Assembly (NCBI GenBank): GCA_965153355.1
Contig: OZ231127.1
Coordinates: forward strand, 99,386,001-99,450,000
DNA length: 64,000 nucleotides
From: Flaccisagitta enflata
Taxonomy: Eukaryota; Chaetognatha; Sagittoidea; Aphragmophora
Reading direction: 5' to 3'
Below, piece by piece: positions 23,001 to 48,442 of this stretch (its first letter is position 1; the number at the start of each line of letters is the position of its first letter). Below the pieces are notes generated by a model. The model did not search any database and was not told the origin of the DNA. It saw only the letters and a program-made list of their open reading frames with translations. The position numbers were made by a program, and so were the translations under genes.

Positions 23001-24974
23001 TAAACTTCAAACTCCAGCTCAAATCCCAGCCTTAGGCCTTATATTCAAGCCTCAAGCATCCATTCCCAGTGTCATGTCTCCAATACCAGCATCAAGGCTC
23101 CAATCCCAGCCTCAAGGCTCCAAACCCAGACTCGAGGCTCCAATCCCAGCCTCGAAGCTCCAACCCCAACCTAGAGTCTCCAATCCCAGCCTCCAGGCTC
23201 CAATACCAGCTTTAGGGCTCCAATCCAAGCTTTAAGGCTCAAACTCCAAGCTCCAGCTCTGAGGCTCCAACCCCAGAATCATGGCTCCAATTCCAACCTC
23301 ATGGCTCCAATCCCTTCCTTGGGGCTAAAATCCCGCCTCAATAGTCAAAATCTAGCCAAGCATAGGTCATCGGCTCCTTGGTGGCCGCTGCTCCTCTCAC
23401 CTTCACATCTAACATTCACTAACTGAGGGGCAACTGGTACCGCTGACCATCTGACGCTTTTGCGACTATTTTTTTTGCCATTGTTAAACAAAAATTTCAA
23501 ACAGATTGACCTCTATCAAATGGTACCTTGTTTGCATCCTTAGCAAGCATATTCAATGGAAAGCTTCTACACTTTTTGTTCGAACACCCAATAAGTAATT
23601 CTTATTAAGTACAGTGTTTGACATTTTTTGGGTCAAAATCCATGGTCCTGGGTTGAATAGTTTGGCCTTAACTTTGATATAAAGTAAAACAAACATTCAC
23701 ACATAAGGCTCTTTCATCCAAAAGAAAATTCACATACATGGGAGTCTTTCTAAAAAAGTTGGAACTAAAGGTGAAAGATTACAGTAGGACCCCGCCTCAT
23801 TGGTCCCATTAGGACTGAAGATTTTTGACCTTTATATCGGGTACACCTTTAAAGAGTGGTGAAATCACATTAGAAACTGTCATTTGGGTCCATAAAATAT
23901 TGACCTTTATGGATGGGGAACCTTTAATGCGAGTCTGTTATTTCGGGGTCCCACTGTATTTCCAAATGAGAAGTAATTCGATTATATTCTTATCTATCTT
24001 TTGATTCATAGCCAATCTGACACTCATTGCTCAATTAGTCTAAAAACGACTGCAATTTATACCGAGGAAATTGTTGCAGATTTATGAAAATTGGCCTTAT
24101 GCTGTAAATACTTGTTTCACTTCAAATGGAAGTTGTGACCAAACTATTCAACTCAGACCAACAAATTTTTGGACACTTAGAACTTTAAAGAAAAAACAGT
24201 TTCAGACCTCTGAGATAATAGATGTAGGTCTAAAAGCTGAGTAGGTTTTTCCATTCGAGATGAATGACCCTGTAATTCAAAAAAAGAGGATAGTATCATC
24301 ATTTGAAGATTGTGGTGACACGGTAAAAGCGAAATTTCATTCAGGGTTAGATAACTTTTGAACTCAGTGCGCTTGAGATATGCGGTTTGCGTGGATTGCA
24401 TGGAAATTTGGCTTTAATTGTCTCACCAAGATTTTTTTTGGAAGATAGTAACTGTAACTGTTCAGCAGCATGTGAGTGGTAATTGCCAGGTATCTAATTT
24501 GTGTTTTTCATTCAATATTGTTAACAGTGAATTAACATTTGTTAGTATTCTTGCCTGATTACAGGTTGGGCTACCGCTGAAACTGGAGAGGAAGAAGAAA
24601 GACAAAACAGTGTCATTGATGAACTGATAGCAGCCTCAAAAGAGTTAAGTGGACTTACTCATCAAGGGGAAACCAAGGACCAAACCGGGGAAGAAACCAC
24701 CAAGAAGATCAAGAAAGAAACCGAGCAAGAAACAAAGCAAATAGCCAAGCAAGAAACCAAGCAAACAAACAAACAAGAGACCAAGAAAGAAACCAAGCAA
24801 AAAAACAAGGAAAAAACCAATAACAAAATCGATGCAAAAAACATTCAAAACAACTTTGACAAATCTTTACTGAAGAAATGCAAAGGAGACAACAAATGGA
24901 AAAGCTGGGATTGTTGGATGCTTTGGCAAAATATTTTCTATAAGCTGACAAATGGATGGCAAAAGAAATTCTAG
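14035..24974 (+). CDS. Unrecognised secreted Lys/Glu/Gln/Thr-rich protein, 176 aa, three exons
   Basis: Exons 14035-14074, 14918-14998 and 24565-24974 join in phase (1,1) into 531 bases. Residues 1-16 are a clear signal peptide (MKWLVTFLILPFVGHA). Residues ~17-75 are acidic and probably helical. Residues ~76-125 are low-complexity repeats of KQETK/KKETK type, coded by a 12-base minisatellite (accaagcaagaa). Residues ~140-176 are Trp-rich with two Cys (about 146 and 157: KKCKGDNKWKSWDCWMLW) and end in KKF. Two Cys suggest one disulfide. No domain recognised; a secreted or matrix-type role is only inference. Splice sites are gtaagt/ccag and gtgagt/acag. Intron 2 is 9.6 kb and packed with transposons. 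The gene converges on the SLC18-like gene downstream. Confidence 0.8.
14436..14553 (-). mobile_element. HINE-like element with AGGTGCGAC arms
   Basis: Only ~118 bp. Hairpin AGGTGCGACAAAGCACCT at 14441, GTCY-type tract at 14471-14495, distal arm GTCGCACCT at 14524-14532, and end GCCTTGTT. Same plan as families A and D with a third arm sequence. Confidence 0.8.
14560..14905 (-). mobile_element. Truncated HINE-like A2 element
   Basis: Decayed hairpin GTTGCGTGATACGCGAC at about 14566, GGTC tract at 14604-14665, then tandem agtcatttta units. The CCTTGTT end is not found. Confidence 0.6.
14918..14998 (+). CDS. Secreted protein exon 2
   Basis: Acceptor attccag at 14911-14917, donor gtgagt at 14999. 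Encodes HALSSWIEDEINLGHL and PAAELHDIVQ. The acceptor lies right after a degraded HINE-like interior of agtcatttt repeats (14690-14900). Confidence 0.75.
15001..16083. other. Intron sequence; dispersed motif, no exon
   Basis: Contains one copy (15380-15450) of a dispersed ~65-bp motif, gctagaaatgccagattgg..caaatgaaag..ctttccaa, also seen near 16800, 18115, 19835, 22265 and 63850. The end region 15930-16000 is related to 60770-60830. Confidence 0.5.
16084..16292 (+). mobile_element. HINE-like A2 element
   Basis: aaggccatcgcgttacaAGTCGCGTGCGG start, interior of gactaaaagacc units, ACCG tract at about 16211-16252, and hairpin end AGTCGCGTAGCACGCGACT at 16269. Confidence 0.8.
16293..20354. other. 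Long intron stretch without exons
   Basis: AT-rich. Holds several diverged copies of the ctagaaatgccagatt motif (16795, 18115, 19833) and the palindrome at 17587-17731. I see no coding signal on either strand. Confidence 0.5.
17587..17731. repeat. Inverted repeat, ~65-bp arms
   Basis: attttaaatttgcatagg..gaacatagcgcg is mirrored by cgcgctatgttc..tttctatgcaaatttaaaat around a centre near 17660. Confidence 0.75.
20459..20627 (-). mobile_element. HINE-like A4 element
   Basis: Hairpin AGTCGCGGACACGGGACT at 20464, short GTCGG tract, gtatccagccttgtt end. Confidence 0.8.
20876..21117 (+). mobile_element. HINE-like A3 element
   Basis: AACAAGGTCATTAGACCTA start, arm AGTCGCGTGCGTCGGC, (CAGA) tract at 20925, ACGG/ACCG tract at 21052-21077, hairpin AGTCGCGTAGCACGCGACT then AAAAA. 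Confidence 0.88.
21355..22871. other. Intron stretch; fragments of families B/C only
   Basis: A family C terminal fragment (GTCGCCCAAGGGCAATATGTGG) is at 21938-21992 and a gggcagcggccc fragment at 22397-22425. A small inverted repeat (gccgtaagaattgattt) follows at 22443-22530. No exon seen. Confidence 0.5.
22872..23466 (-). mobile_element. Family B fold-back element
   Basis: tgcccaaaggggccaatgacc..ctttcacacatatggg at the left, mirrored remnants gcataggtcatcggc at 23362-23380, a ~20-bp array (ctccaatcccagcctcaagg) between them, and the terminal mini-hairpin CGCTTTTGCG at 23454-23463. In this copy the array does not clearly flip. Confidence 0.8.
23782..23956. mobile_element. pogo/Tigger-like MITE, 175 bp
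   Basis: CAGTAGGACCCCGCCTCATT at the left and, reversed, CAGTGGGACCCCGAAATAAC at the right, with TA on both sides (23780, 23957). Confidence 0.85.
24565..24974 (+). CDS. Secreted protein exon 3 and stop
   Basis: Acceptor gattacag at 24557-24564. One continuous frame from SWATAETGEEEE to KLTNGWQKKF, TAG at 24972. The reverse strand has a hydrophobic open frame (24645-24848) that is only the mirror of the Lys-rich repeat. Confidence 0.8.
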
Positions 24975-25197
24975 TTACATGACTTTTGGCAAAATATATT
25001 ATATAAGCTGACAAATGGGTGGCAAAAGAAATTCTAGATACATGACTAATAGCAAAATATATTCTATAAGCTGACAAATAGGTGGCAAAAGAAATTCTAA
25101 ATACATAACTAATGGCATAAGATATTCTTTAAGCTGACAAATGGGTGTTAAAAGGAACTCTAGATACATGACTAATGGCAAAAGATATTCTTTAAGG
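24927..25197 (+). repeat. 62-bp tandem repeat seeded by the stop-codon region
   Basis: The last ~45 coding bases plus stop (caaaatattttctataagctgac..aaattctag) and ~17 bases of 3' UTR repeat 4.3 times, each unit keeping the in-frame-looking FYKLTN-GWQKKF-stop. A single further unit lies at about 25822-25870. Confidence 0.9.
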
Positions 25198-25199
25198 GA

Positions 25200-26390
25200 C
25201 GAGAGGTGGCTAATCTGAACTGACTAAGACAGCTTCATCGGGCCTTGGAGGGGCTAACGATATCCAATGAGCACCAAAAATTAAGTAACTGACACTACCA
25301 ACAGCCTCCATCGCCGATTTACAACATAGACCAAATAAGCAAAATCATGTCCTCAGATCAGTACATATTCTGATGACCCTGGACCCCAAAAATCTGAACA
25401 AATTAGAGTTTTGGGTAAAGTAGATGCATACTAATGACCGTGCGAATTCAAATGCACATATAAAATTTCATGCCTTTTTGCAGTCAGGAACATGTAAAAA
25501 AACGTACCGCTAATTTTCACAACCTGAGCTTGATTTGTACTGATTTGAATTGGGTAACATGTATTTCAATTCATTCGGCCTTTGGAATTTGTTGTTTCTG
25601 GCTAGTATCTTAGTAACTCGTTGCTAGGAAAACACACAACTTCGCATTTCAGTACAGCATGCTTCCTAGTGTATTGTGATGCTATAACTGTCTTTGTTAT
25701 GTAATGCTACATTGATAGTGATCGATGGCCAAGACTTGGGCATCTAGAAATGAGTGGCTTGTACATCGTGTTAATCACCACAAACCTAATTATTGATTTT
25801 TCTCATGTGGGACAACTGGAAGCCCTTAAGCTGACAAATGGGTGACAAAATAAATTCTATTTACATGCCTAATGGCTAAAGACATATATAGGAAGTCAAA
25901 TGAGTGGAAAAGGAATCTAGTATTTTCCCAATGACATGGTTAAAACTGCTGGAATACATGGCAAAATAAATTTCTTATAATTGCAAAGGTTTTGATAGCA
26001 TGCATGTCCATTATTAAAACTAAGTCATAGTCATTACGAACTATAGAATCGCAAAAATCTTGCAAATTGTAAACTGGCGCATACATGTCTCGCTTTTTTT
26101 TTTTTGCTAATGTACGATTTGTAGCTTATTGACAGTATTCGACACTCAGATATGTGACTTTCATAGATCATGAAATGTTGTAACAGATCAGCTGCTTTGG
26201 CTTGTGATCACTTTTGCAGGAATTTATAGAATTGAGTCACTTTTGATTCCCCCCCCCCCCTTCCCCTGCCTTTAATTATCTCCTCTGCAACACGTTGCAT
26301 CATGTTTTAAATTCTATGATTTTTCCCTATAGAGCAATAAAACAGTGTAGTTAAAGTTTAGATAGTATCAAATCGTGTATTTTTGATCAG
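25200..26390. other. 3' flank of the secreted gene, no gene seen
   Basis: AT-rich. AATAAA-like signals occur near 25849, 25966 and 26334. None can be chosen as the true poly(A) site. Confidence 0.45.
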
Positions 26391-26392
26391 TT

Positions 26393-26623
26393 TTTTAGTC
26401 GCGTGCTACGCGATTGTACACCCTGCTATGTCAGTTTGTTAGTCGGTCAGTCAGTCGGTTGGTTGATTGGTTGATTGGTTGGTCGGTTGGTCCCCTTTAT
26501 ACCTTTTCTGCTTTTTTGAGCTTTTTGAGCATACTACTCCTGCCAAGGTGCCCTGGAGACCCTCTCCAGCACTGCTCCTGCCCACCCGCACGCGACAAGG
26601 GTAGCCGTGAATCCGGCCTTGTT
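26393..26623 (-). mobile_element. HINE-like A1b element, uninterrupted
   Basis: Hairpin AGTCGCGTGCTACGCGA at 26397, GGTC/GGTT tract at 26437-26490, then ggtcccctttatacc..gagctttttgagcatac, ending CCGGCCTTGTT. This copy gives the empty-site order for the composite elements at 6482-9825 and 36956-37766. Confidence 0.88.
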
Positions 26624-26665
26624 ATGATTTGGTACTGGCAAAAGTTATATGTTTGTTATTTCTCT

Positions 26666-26860
26666 TTTTAGTCGCGTGCATGCGACTCTACAACCCACTC
26701 TGTCCGTTGGTCGGTTGGTCGGTCCGTCAGTAACACGTCACTAACACGTTTTTGGGCGGTTTTGGGGTTACAGCTCCTGCCCAACTGTCTAGCTGGTCTA
26801 TTTCATCACTGCCCTTGCCCACCCGCACGCGACTTGGGTAGCCGTGTATCCGGCCTTGTT
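26666..26860 (-). mobile_element. HINE-like A1 element
   Basis: Hairpin AGTCGCGTGCATGCGACT at 26669, GGTC tract, CGCACGCGACTTGGGTAGCC and the CCGGCCTTGTT end. Confidence 0.88.
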
Positions 26861-27859
26861 CCTCCTTTGATTTCCTCCCCCATCTCCAAACCCTTTGATT
26901 TTTTCTCTTAATTATTTTCAGGCCTGCACCCCAATTCTAGAAGCATATCTTGCATATCACATCCCATACTGTCTCAGCATGGTGAATGTTTGCATGAGAA
27001 ATATATTACTATCAATCTATCTGTCAAGAGTGTTTCAAGGCAAAAGCTGTAAATAGTTCAACTGCTAAAGACATTAGTTAAAACCCAATCAACAGAATCT
27101 ACAAGCTGCACCATGTTAAGGGAGAGCAAGCCAGTTTATTTGCATTCGATGCACGTAGATCGGAGAGTGTACCATAACAGGACAAAAATATAAACCAGTG
27201 TCTAGAGATGACAGGTATGGTATAAAAATGTTCTTAAGTATATGTAGATCACACCTATATAGGGTTTTGCCTGCGTCATGATTCATCTAGGGACATTTTT
27301 TTGCTCTTGAACTCAGTAGGTTCAACATTTTGGAGGCTCTTAATGGACAAGATTTTTTTCATCTGAGATTGGAATTTTGCGAGTTTTTTTTTAAATACGT
27401 CCTATAAATTTCGGAGCAGGCTTACCAAATTTTACACATGGCGTATTCAATCAATCATGAACCTGTGCTAAAGATTTGGCATCCTCCCTCTTATCATAAG
27501 TACCATTTTTCATTTGAAATGGAAAAAACATTTTTTGCTGTGTTATAATTTGAGAGAAGTAGTTAACTTCAAGGGGCAAAAAGAGGATTTGGATTAGCTA
27601 TGACGTAGGTAAAACCATATGTTTTCTTGCTCAGGGTAAGCAACTGTACTAGTTCCAGCCGTTTATTTAGGTCAAAAGTGCCAGCATAATTTTTTTTGTC
27701 TTGAGGTGACGTCCTCTAGGAACATAGTGTGATGGTAGAACTTCTTTGAGAGAAACACTTTACATTATTTCAGATTTATCTATAGCAAGACTTAAAGAGA
27801 AATATGACGTCAAACAATGTCAATCCCAATACTTTAGGCAATAGTAAGATGTATAAACC
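26861..27859. other. Intergenic stretch, nothing recognised
   Basis: AT-rich sequence without coding exon, inverted repeat or known family. Confidence 0.45.
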
Positions 27860-28610
27860 AGTCGCCCAAGGGCAATATATGGTCAGCAATACCCGTTGCC
27901 CTGCTTTGTATATTTGTTAATGTATGTGATGGTTAGCAGGGCAGCGGCCCCGAAGGAGAAAATGTCCTGTAGAACAAAGGAGGACTTCTACTTATTTGGG
28001 TTTGAGAGCAATATTGCGCCATTGAATGATATGAAAAATTGACAAAAAAATGAAAATTTCAATAATTTCCATTGAATAACATGGAAAACTGATGAAAAAT
28101 TGACAAAACGCAAAAGTTTCCATTGAAAAGCATGGAAAATTGAGAAAAAAAAATATGTGATCCCCTTTGAATAATATGGAAAATTGATGCGAAAATGAAA
28201 AAAAATGGGAGAATTCCCATTGAATAACATGGGAAATTGACAAGGAATTGAAAGAAAATGTAGAATTCCCATTGAATAACATGGAAAATTGACAAGGAAA
28301 TGAAAGAAAATGTAGAATTCCCATTAAATAGCATGGAAAATTGACAAGGAAATGAAAGAAAATGTAGAATTCCCATTGAATAACATGGGAAAATGAAAAA
28401 TAATTAAAGAATATGGTATTCCAATTAAATAGTATGAAAAATTGATGAAAAATGAAAAGACATAGACTTCCCATCAAATAATATGGGAAATTGAAATGGT
28501 GGGGGGTGGGGGGGACGCACAAACAAACGCACGGACAAACAAACAAAACAAACAAAAGTCCCCCTGTGTTCAACAGAATATTATCTCCTTCGGGGCCGCT
28601 GCCCAAAAAG
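27860..28610 (+). mobile_element. Family C fold-back element, complete
   Basis: Terminal AGTCGCCCAAGGGCAATAT (mini-hairpin GCCC/GGGC). The left repeat gcagcggccccgaagg..gtcctgtag at 27940 is mirrored at 28565-28605. Inside are about nine ~60-bp units of cccattgaataacatggaaaattgac. Confidence 0.88.
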
Positions 28611-29061
28611 GACCATGAACAAGCTACTGAATCAGGGGATTAATACAAAATTTCATGAGGAATTAACGTAGAAAATACATACATACATTTTTTCATACCA
28701 ACAAAAATGAAGCAGCCAAAGTTTTAGCATTACTACTCGACTCAATAGAAAAGCCGCACTTTTCTAAGGCAAATTACAATATTGAATTTCTTAATAACTA
28801 ATTAAAACTCTCAGAGAGCTCTGAGAAAGATCTTTTATTCCAATCTTGCATTTTTCAGCTTTATTCATTCAACAAGTGACGTTGGGTCACAATATCTTCT
28901 CAACCTAACACAACCCCAAACCCCTCCCACATGCTAACCAACTCACATAATAACAACTGAAGCATCAATAATACTCGTATAGAGTTGCGTGTTTGCAACT
29001 AAAAATGACAAAAGAAAGAGTTGAAACATTGCCATTATCAGATTGCAATCCCATTGAAAAA
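28611..29061. other. Intergenic, with a HINE 3'-end fragment
   Basis: Only an AGTTGCGTGTTTGCAACTAAAAA hairpin end (about 28983-29005) is recognisable, a further arm variant. The motif at 28838-28880 is a reversed copy of the dispersed 65-bp motif. Confidence 0.45.
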
Positions 29062-29257
29062 AACAAGGCCGGATACACGGCTACCCCAGTCGCGTGCGGG
29101 TGGGCAGGGGCCATAATTGAGGTCAGCGGAGCATTTGGGCAGGAGCAGTAAGGCCAAAAACCCCATTAACGCCGGAAAAGTAAAGTGTGACGGACCGACG
29201 GACCGATGGACGGACTGACAAAGCGGGGTGTAGAGTCGCGTAGCACGCGACTAAAAA
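29062..29257 (+). mobile_element. HINE-like A1 element, near-consensus
   Basis: AACAAGGCCGGATACACGG, CCCCAGTCGCGTGCGGGTGG, ACGG/ACCG tract at 29188-29222, AGAGTCGCGTAGCACGCGACT, AAAAA. A good reference copy. Confidence 0.92.
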
Positions 29258-29534
29258 GCATTTTCACAAATTAGACGATCACTTCAACAAGCTCTAGTTC
29301 CTTGGCCATTTCATATACAGATCTGGGATTGGTCTAGAATAAAAAAAAATTTTAAGATCCTTTCAATCAAATCAGCAGAAAAAAGTTCAAGTGATTTTTT
29401 TTCATCAACCAAATATAGGGTGTGACTTTTTTTTAGTTGAGTAGTACGGTCTCAGTAATTAATAAACAATAATGATTTGAAATAAGTATCCTTTTCTGAA
29501 TCAGATTTAAACTAGATCAATCCAGTTTTTTTTT

Positions 29535-45818
<16,284 letters not shown>

Positions 45819-45821
<3 letters not shown>

Positions 45822-45880
45822 ATCTGCAATAATAGATCTGCAATAACATATCTGCATTAACATGTCTGCGATAACAAAAA
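45819..45880 (-). repeat. Four tandem copies of the exon 1 acceptor
   Basis: On the minus strand gttatcgcag-acat, gttaatgcag-atat, gttattgcag-atct and attattgcag-atATG follow one another, so four candidate AG acceptors precede the start codon within 60 bases. Confidence 0.85.
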
Positions 45881-45954
45881 GACAAGAAGTAAATTGCTAG
45901 TCATTGTTTAACCATTAAATTGTGCAAAATTCTAACAAAGTAACGAAGGAAAAA

Positions 45955-46174
45955 AACAAGGCCGGATACACGGCTACCCCAGTCGCGTGCGGGTGGGCAG
46001 GGGCTGTATTTGAGGCCACTTGATCATTTGGGCAGGAGCAGTGAGGCCAAAGACCGCAAAAAACAAAAAAAAGTAAAGTGTGACGGACCGACGGACAGAC
46101 CGACGGACGGACCGACAGACCGATGGACGGACCGATAAAGCGGGGTGTAGAGTCACGTAGCACGCGACTAAAAA
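45955..46174 (+). mobile_element. HINE-like A1 element, near-consensus
   Basis: AACAAGGCCGGATACACGG to AGAGTCACGTAGCACGCGACT, AAAAA; ACCG/ACGG tract at 46083-46137. Confidence 0.92.
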
Positions 46175-46268
46175 GCATACGAGCTTTAGAAACATACGAG
46201 GATACATGCATGTCCCATTAAAATGAAATTTTGGCCCACTTTAGTCACAACTTCGTTACACTTGGCCG

Positions 46269-46587
46269 TTTTTAGATGCGTCCGTCAGGAACGCATCTCT
46301 ATAAGAGGGTCTGTCCGTCGGTCCGTCGGTCCGTCCGTCGGTCCGTCCGTCGGTCCGTCCGTCGGTCCGTCCGTCCGTAACGCCTGTGCGATAACCGCGT
46401 TTCTCGGCTGATATAGGCCGCGGTGAGATCCTGTACTGAATCTAATGATTAACAAACATGTTTTGAGAGCCTCCACTTTTCTGTCTCTTCATCTGTCTGT
46501 CCATCGGTATCTCCATACATCTCACATATTTAGACAATACACGCAGAGACACAGTCCGGACGCATCTTTGCCCGGTCGGGCTTGTTT
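46269..46587 (-). mobile_element. HINE-like family D element
   Basis: Hairpin AGATGCGTCC / GGAACGCATCT at 46273, GGTCCGTC tract at 46314-46380, distal arm GGACGCATCT at 46557-46568 and GGTCGGGCTTGTT end. Confidence 0.9.
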
Positions 46588-46689
46588 AAAAAATGCTTTG
46601 CTTTGCTTTGACAACAATCTATAAACAGGTGTTACACAGTGCACAGTGCACTTCTCTCCGATCTCTACAATCACATTAATCATCGTCTT

Positions 46690-46945
46690 TCTCTTTACCG
46701 GTTTTGATCAAAGACCCTGGAAACTGTAAATGTGTGGTCTAAAAATTTTTTCTCAAACTTTTTCATGCTTTTCATGCTTTTGATAAATCGACCAATTTTG
46801 AAAAATGAGTAAGATTTCATTTGTGGGGTGTTTATAATTATCATTTATCATTTTGTTTGTAAACTTTGATGATCTTTTTCTTCTCGTTTCGCCCTGCGCT
46901 GCCACCAGCCCATAACCATCATCACTGCGCCATCTTTACTGGTTT
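46690..46945 (-). other. Possible 5' UTR exon donors of the SLC18-like A gene
   Basis: Two similar blocks end (minus strand) ATCAAAACCG|GTAAAG at 46699 and ATCAAAACCA|GTAAAG at 46940. They lie upstream of exon 1, which itself needs a 5' exon. Donor-like and duplicated, but without coding support. Confidence 0.3.
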
Positions 46946-47230
46946 TGATGATAGACTTAGGAACTGTTTTTCGTCGCTTCACATTGTCGCAGTCACCATT
47001 CCTATTCCCTGGCTGTTGGTGTTGGTGTTGGTGTTGGTGTTGTTGTCTTTGTTCTCGTCTCTTTGTCATCGTTTCCATCATCATCTCCACATTTATCATC
47101 ATCTTGGCCATCAGTCGGAAGGAGGTCATAATTTTCACTGAAGGCAACAATGGAAGAAAAATGATATACAGTTGCAATAACAGACCCGCCACTAACGTAA
47201 TTCCGCCTACAACGGATGCAAATTGATAGT

Positions 47231-47681
47231 CCGCTGTCCATATTTTGTTTTATTTCCTACCTTGGCTATAGCGGAATTTCGCCTTTAAGTTTAACAGATA
47301 TGTTTGTTAGTCCTTTTTGATCCCTTAAAGCAGTATTTAATTGTAATTCAATATCATAGTTTCATTCTTGGAGATTAAGCTACACAAAGGTTCATTCTGG
47401 ATTAAGGTATAATCTCAAGTTACTTTGTACTATTAACCATACAGCCACAGGAAAAATCAAATGAACCAATTGACACATACAAACCGTGCTCTAATGAATC
47501 CGCCACTTACAAAATTCCGCCTAATATGAATGCAAATTCATAGTCCCTAAACTTGTTTCTTTATATGATTTACTATTTTTGCTCTTATCGATGAGATTTA
47601 TTGGTCCCTTGAAATCCTTTAAAGAGGGTTTTAACTTTACTTGTGTTAAAAAGCTTCATAGATTACCAAAAGAAAAGAATA
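47231..47681. other. Intergenic stretch, weak local repeats
   Basis: The motif ccgccactaac..aattccgccta..atgcaaatt.atagtcc occurs at 47188-47235 and 47500-47550. A CAC/CAA-type short repeat with long frames lies at 47010-47045. No gene seen. Confidence 0.45.
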
Positions 47682-48219
47682 GTGGCAAAAGTGTTAGATA
47701 GTCAGTGGTACCCGTTGCCCCTATGTAAGTGTATGTGATTGTGTGATGGTGAGAGGGGCAGCGGCCCCGAAGGTGCTGATGACCTATGCTTTGTATGGTG
47801 TGAGGCTTGAGGCTAGGATTTGAGCCTTGATGCTAGGATTTGAGCCTCAAAGCTAAGATTTAAGCCTCAAAGCTAAGATTTAAGCCTCAAAGCTAAGATT
47901 TAAGCCTCAAAGTTAAGATTTAAGCCTCTAGGTTGGGATTTGAGCCTTGAGGCTGGGATTTGAGCCTCGAGGCTGGGATTTGAGCCTCAAGGCTAGGATT
48001 TGAGCCTTAAGTCTGGGATTTGAGCCTTGAGGCTGGGATTTGAGCCTCGAGGCAGAGATTTGTGGCTTGAGTCGGGATTTGAGCCTTGAAGCTGGGATCT
48101 GAGCTTTGAGGCTGGGATTGAGCCTTGAAAGGGGGGGACGTATGTACGGAGAAGGAGAAATTTCCCCTGTGTGTGAAAGCATAGGTCATCCGCCCCTTTT
48201 GGGCCGCTGCCCAAAAGGA
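47682..48219 (+). mobile_element. Family B fold-back element, complete
   Basis: GTGGCAAAAGTGTTAGATAG end, left repeat gcagcggccccgaagg at 47759, one-direction array ggatttgagccttgaggct at 47805-48125, mirror gaaagcataggtcatccgcc..gctgcccaaaa to 48218. It abuts the SLC35-like last exon. Confidence 0.87.
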
Positions 48220-48250
48220 ATCGCAGGCATAACCAAGCTGCTCCAAACCC

Positions 48251-48442
48251 TTACCTTTGTGGATGCGATTTTTTGTCCTGCTGAAGTTTGATAAAGGGCG
48301 TAACTGTGATGCAGACAAGGATGCAAGCTGCCCCAAGCCCTTGTAACCAATCAACAGAGTGACCAATAAAGATCCAAGCCAGTGTATATGAGAAGGGAAT
48401 GTCAAGAGAGGATGCAATTGCGACTGTTAAGGAAGATCCTTC
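48251..48442 (-). CDS. SLC35G-like exon 6: TM9-TM10 and stop
   Basis: Acceptor gtatttgcag. Encodes EGSSLTVAIASSLDIPFSYT, AWIFIGHSVDWLQGLGAACI and the tail KLQQDKKSHPQR, TAA. Its first ~45 bases and acceptor are copied at least six more times in the preceding intron. Confidence 0.82.
   Translation of the reverse strand, partial: EGSSLTVAIASSLDIPFSYTLAWIFIGHSVDWLQGLGAACILVCITVTPFIKLQQDKKSHPQR

Noticed and set aside
24645-24848. Hydrophobic membrane-like frame on the minus strand
   Set aside because: Exact antisense of the Lys/Glu/Gln-rich exon of the plus-strand secreted gene, which has splice sites and a signal peptide.
46848-47192. Minus-strand frame with Met/His-Gln repeats as a coding exon
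   Set aside because: No homology, low complexity, and its donor phase does not fit the neighbouring SLC18-like exon 1 or 2.
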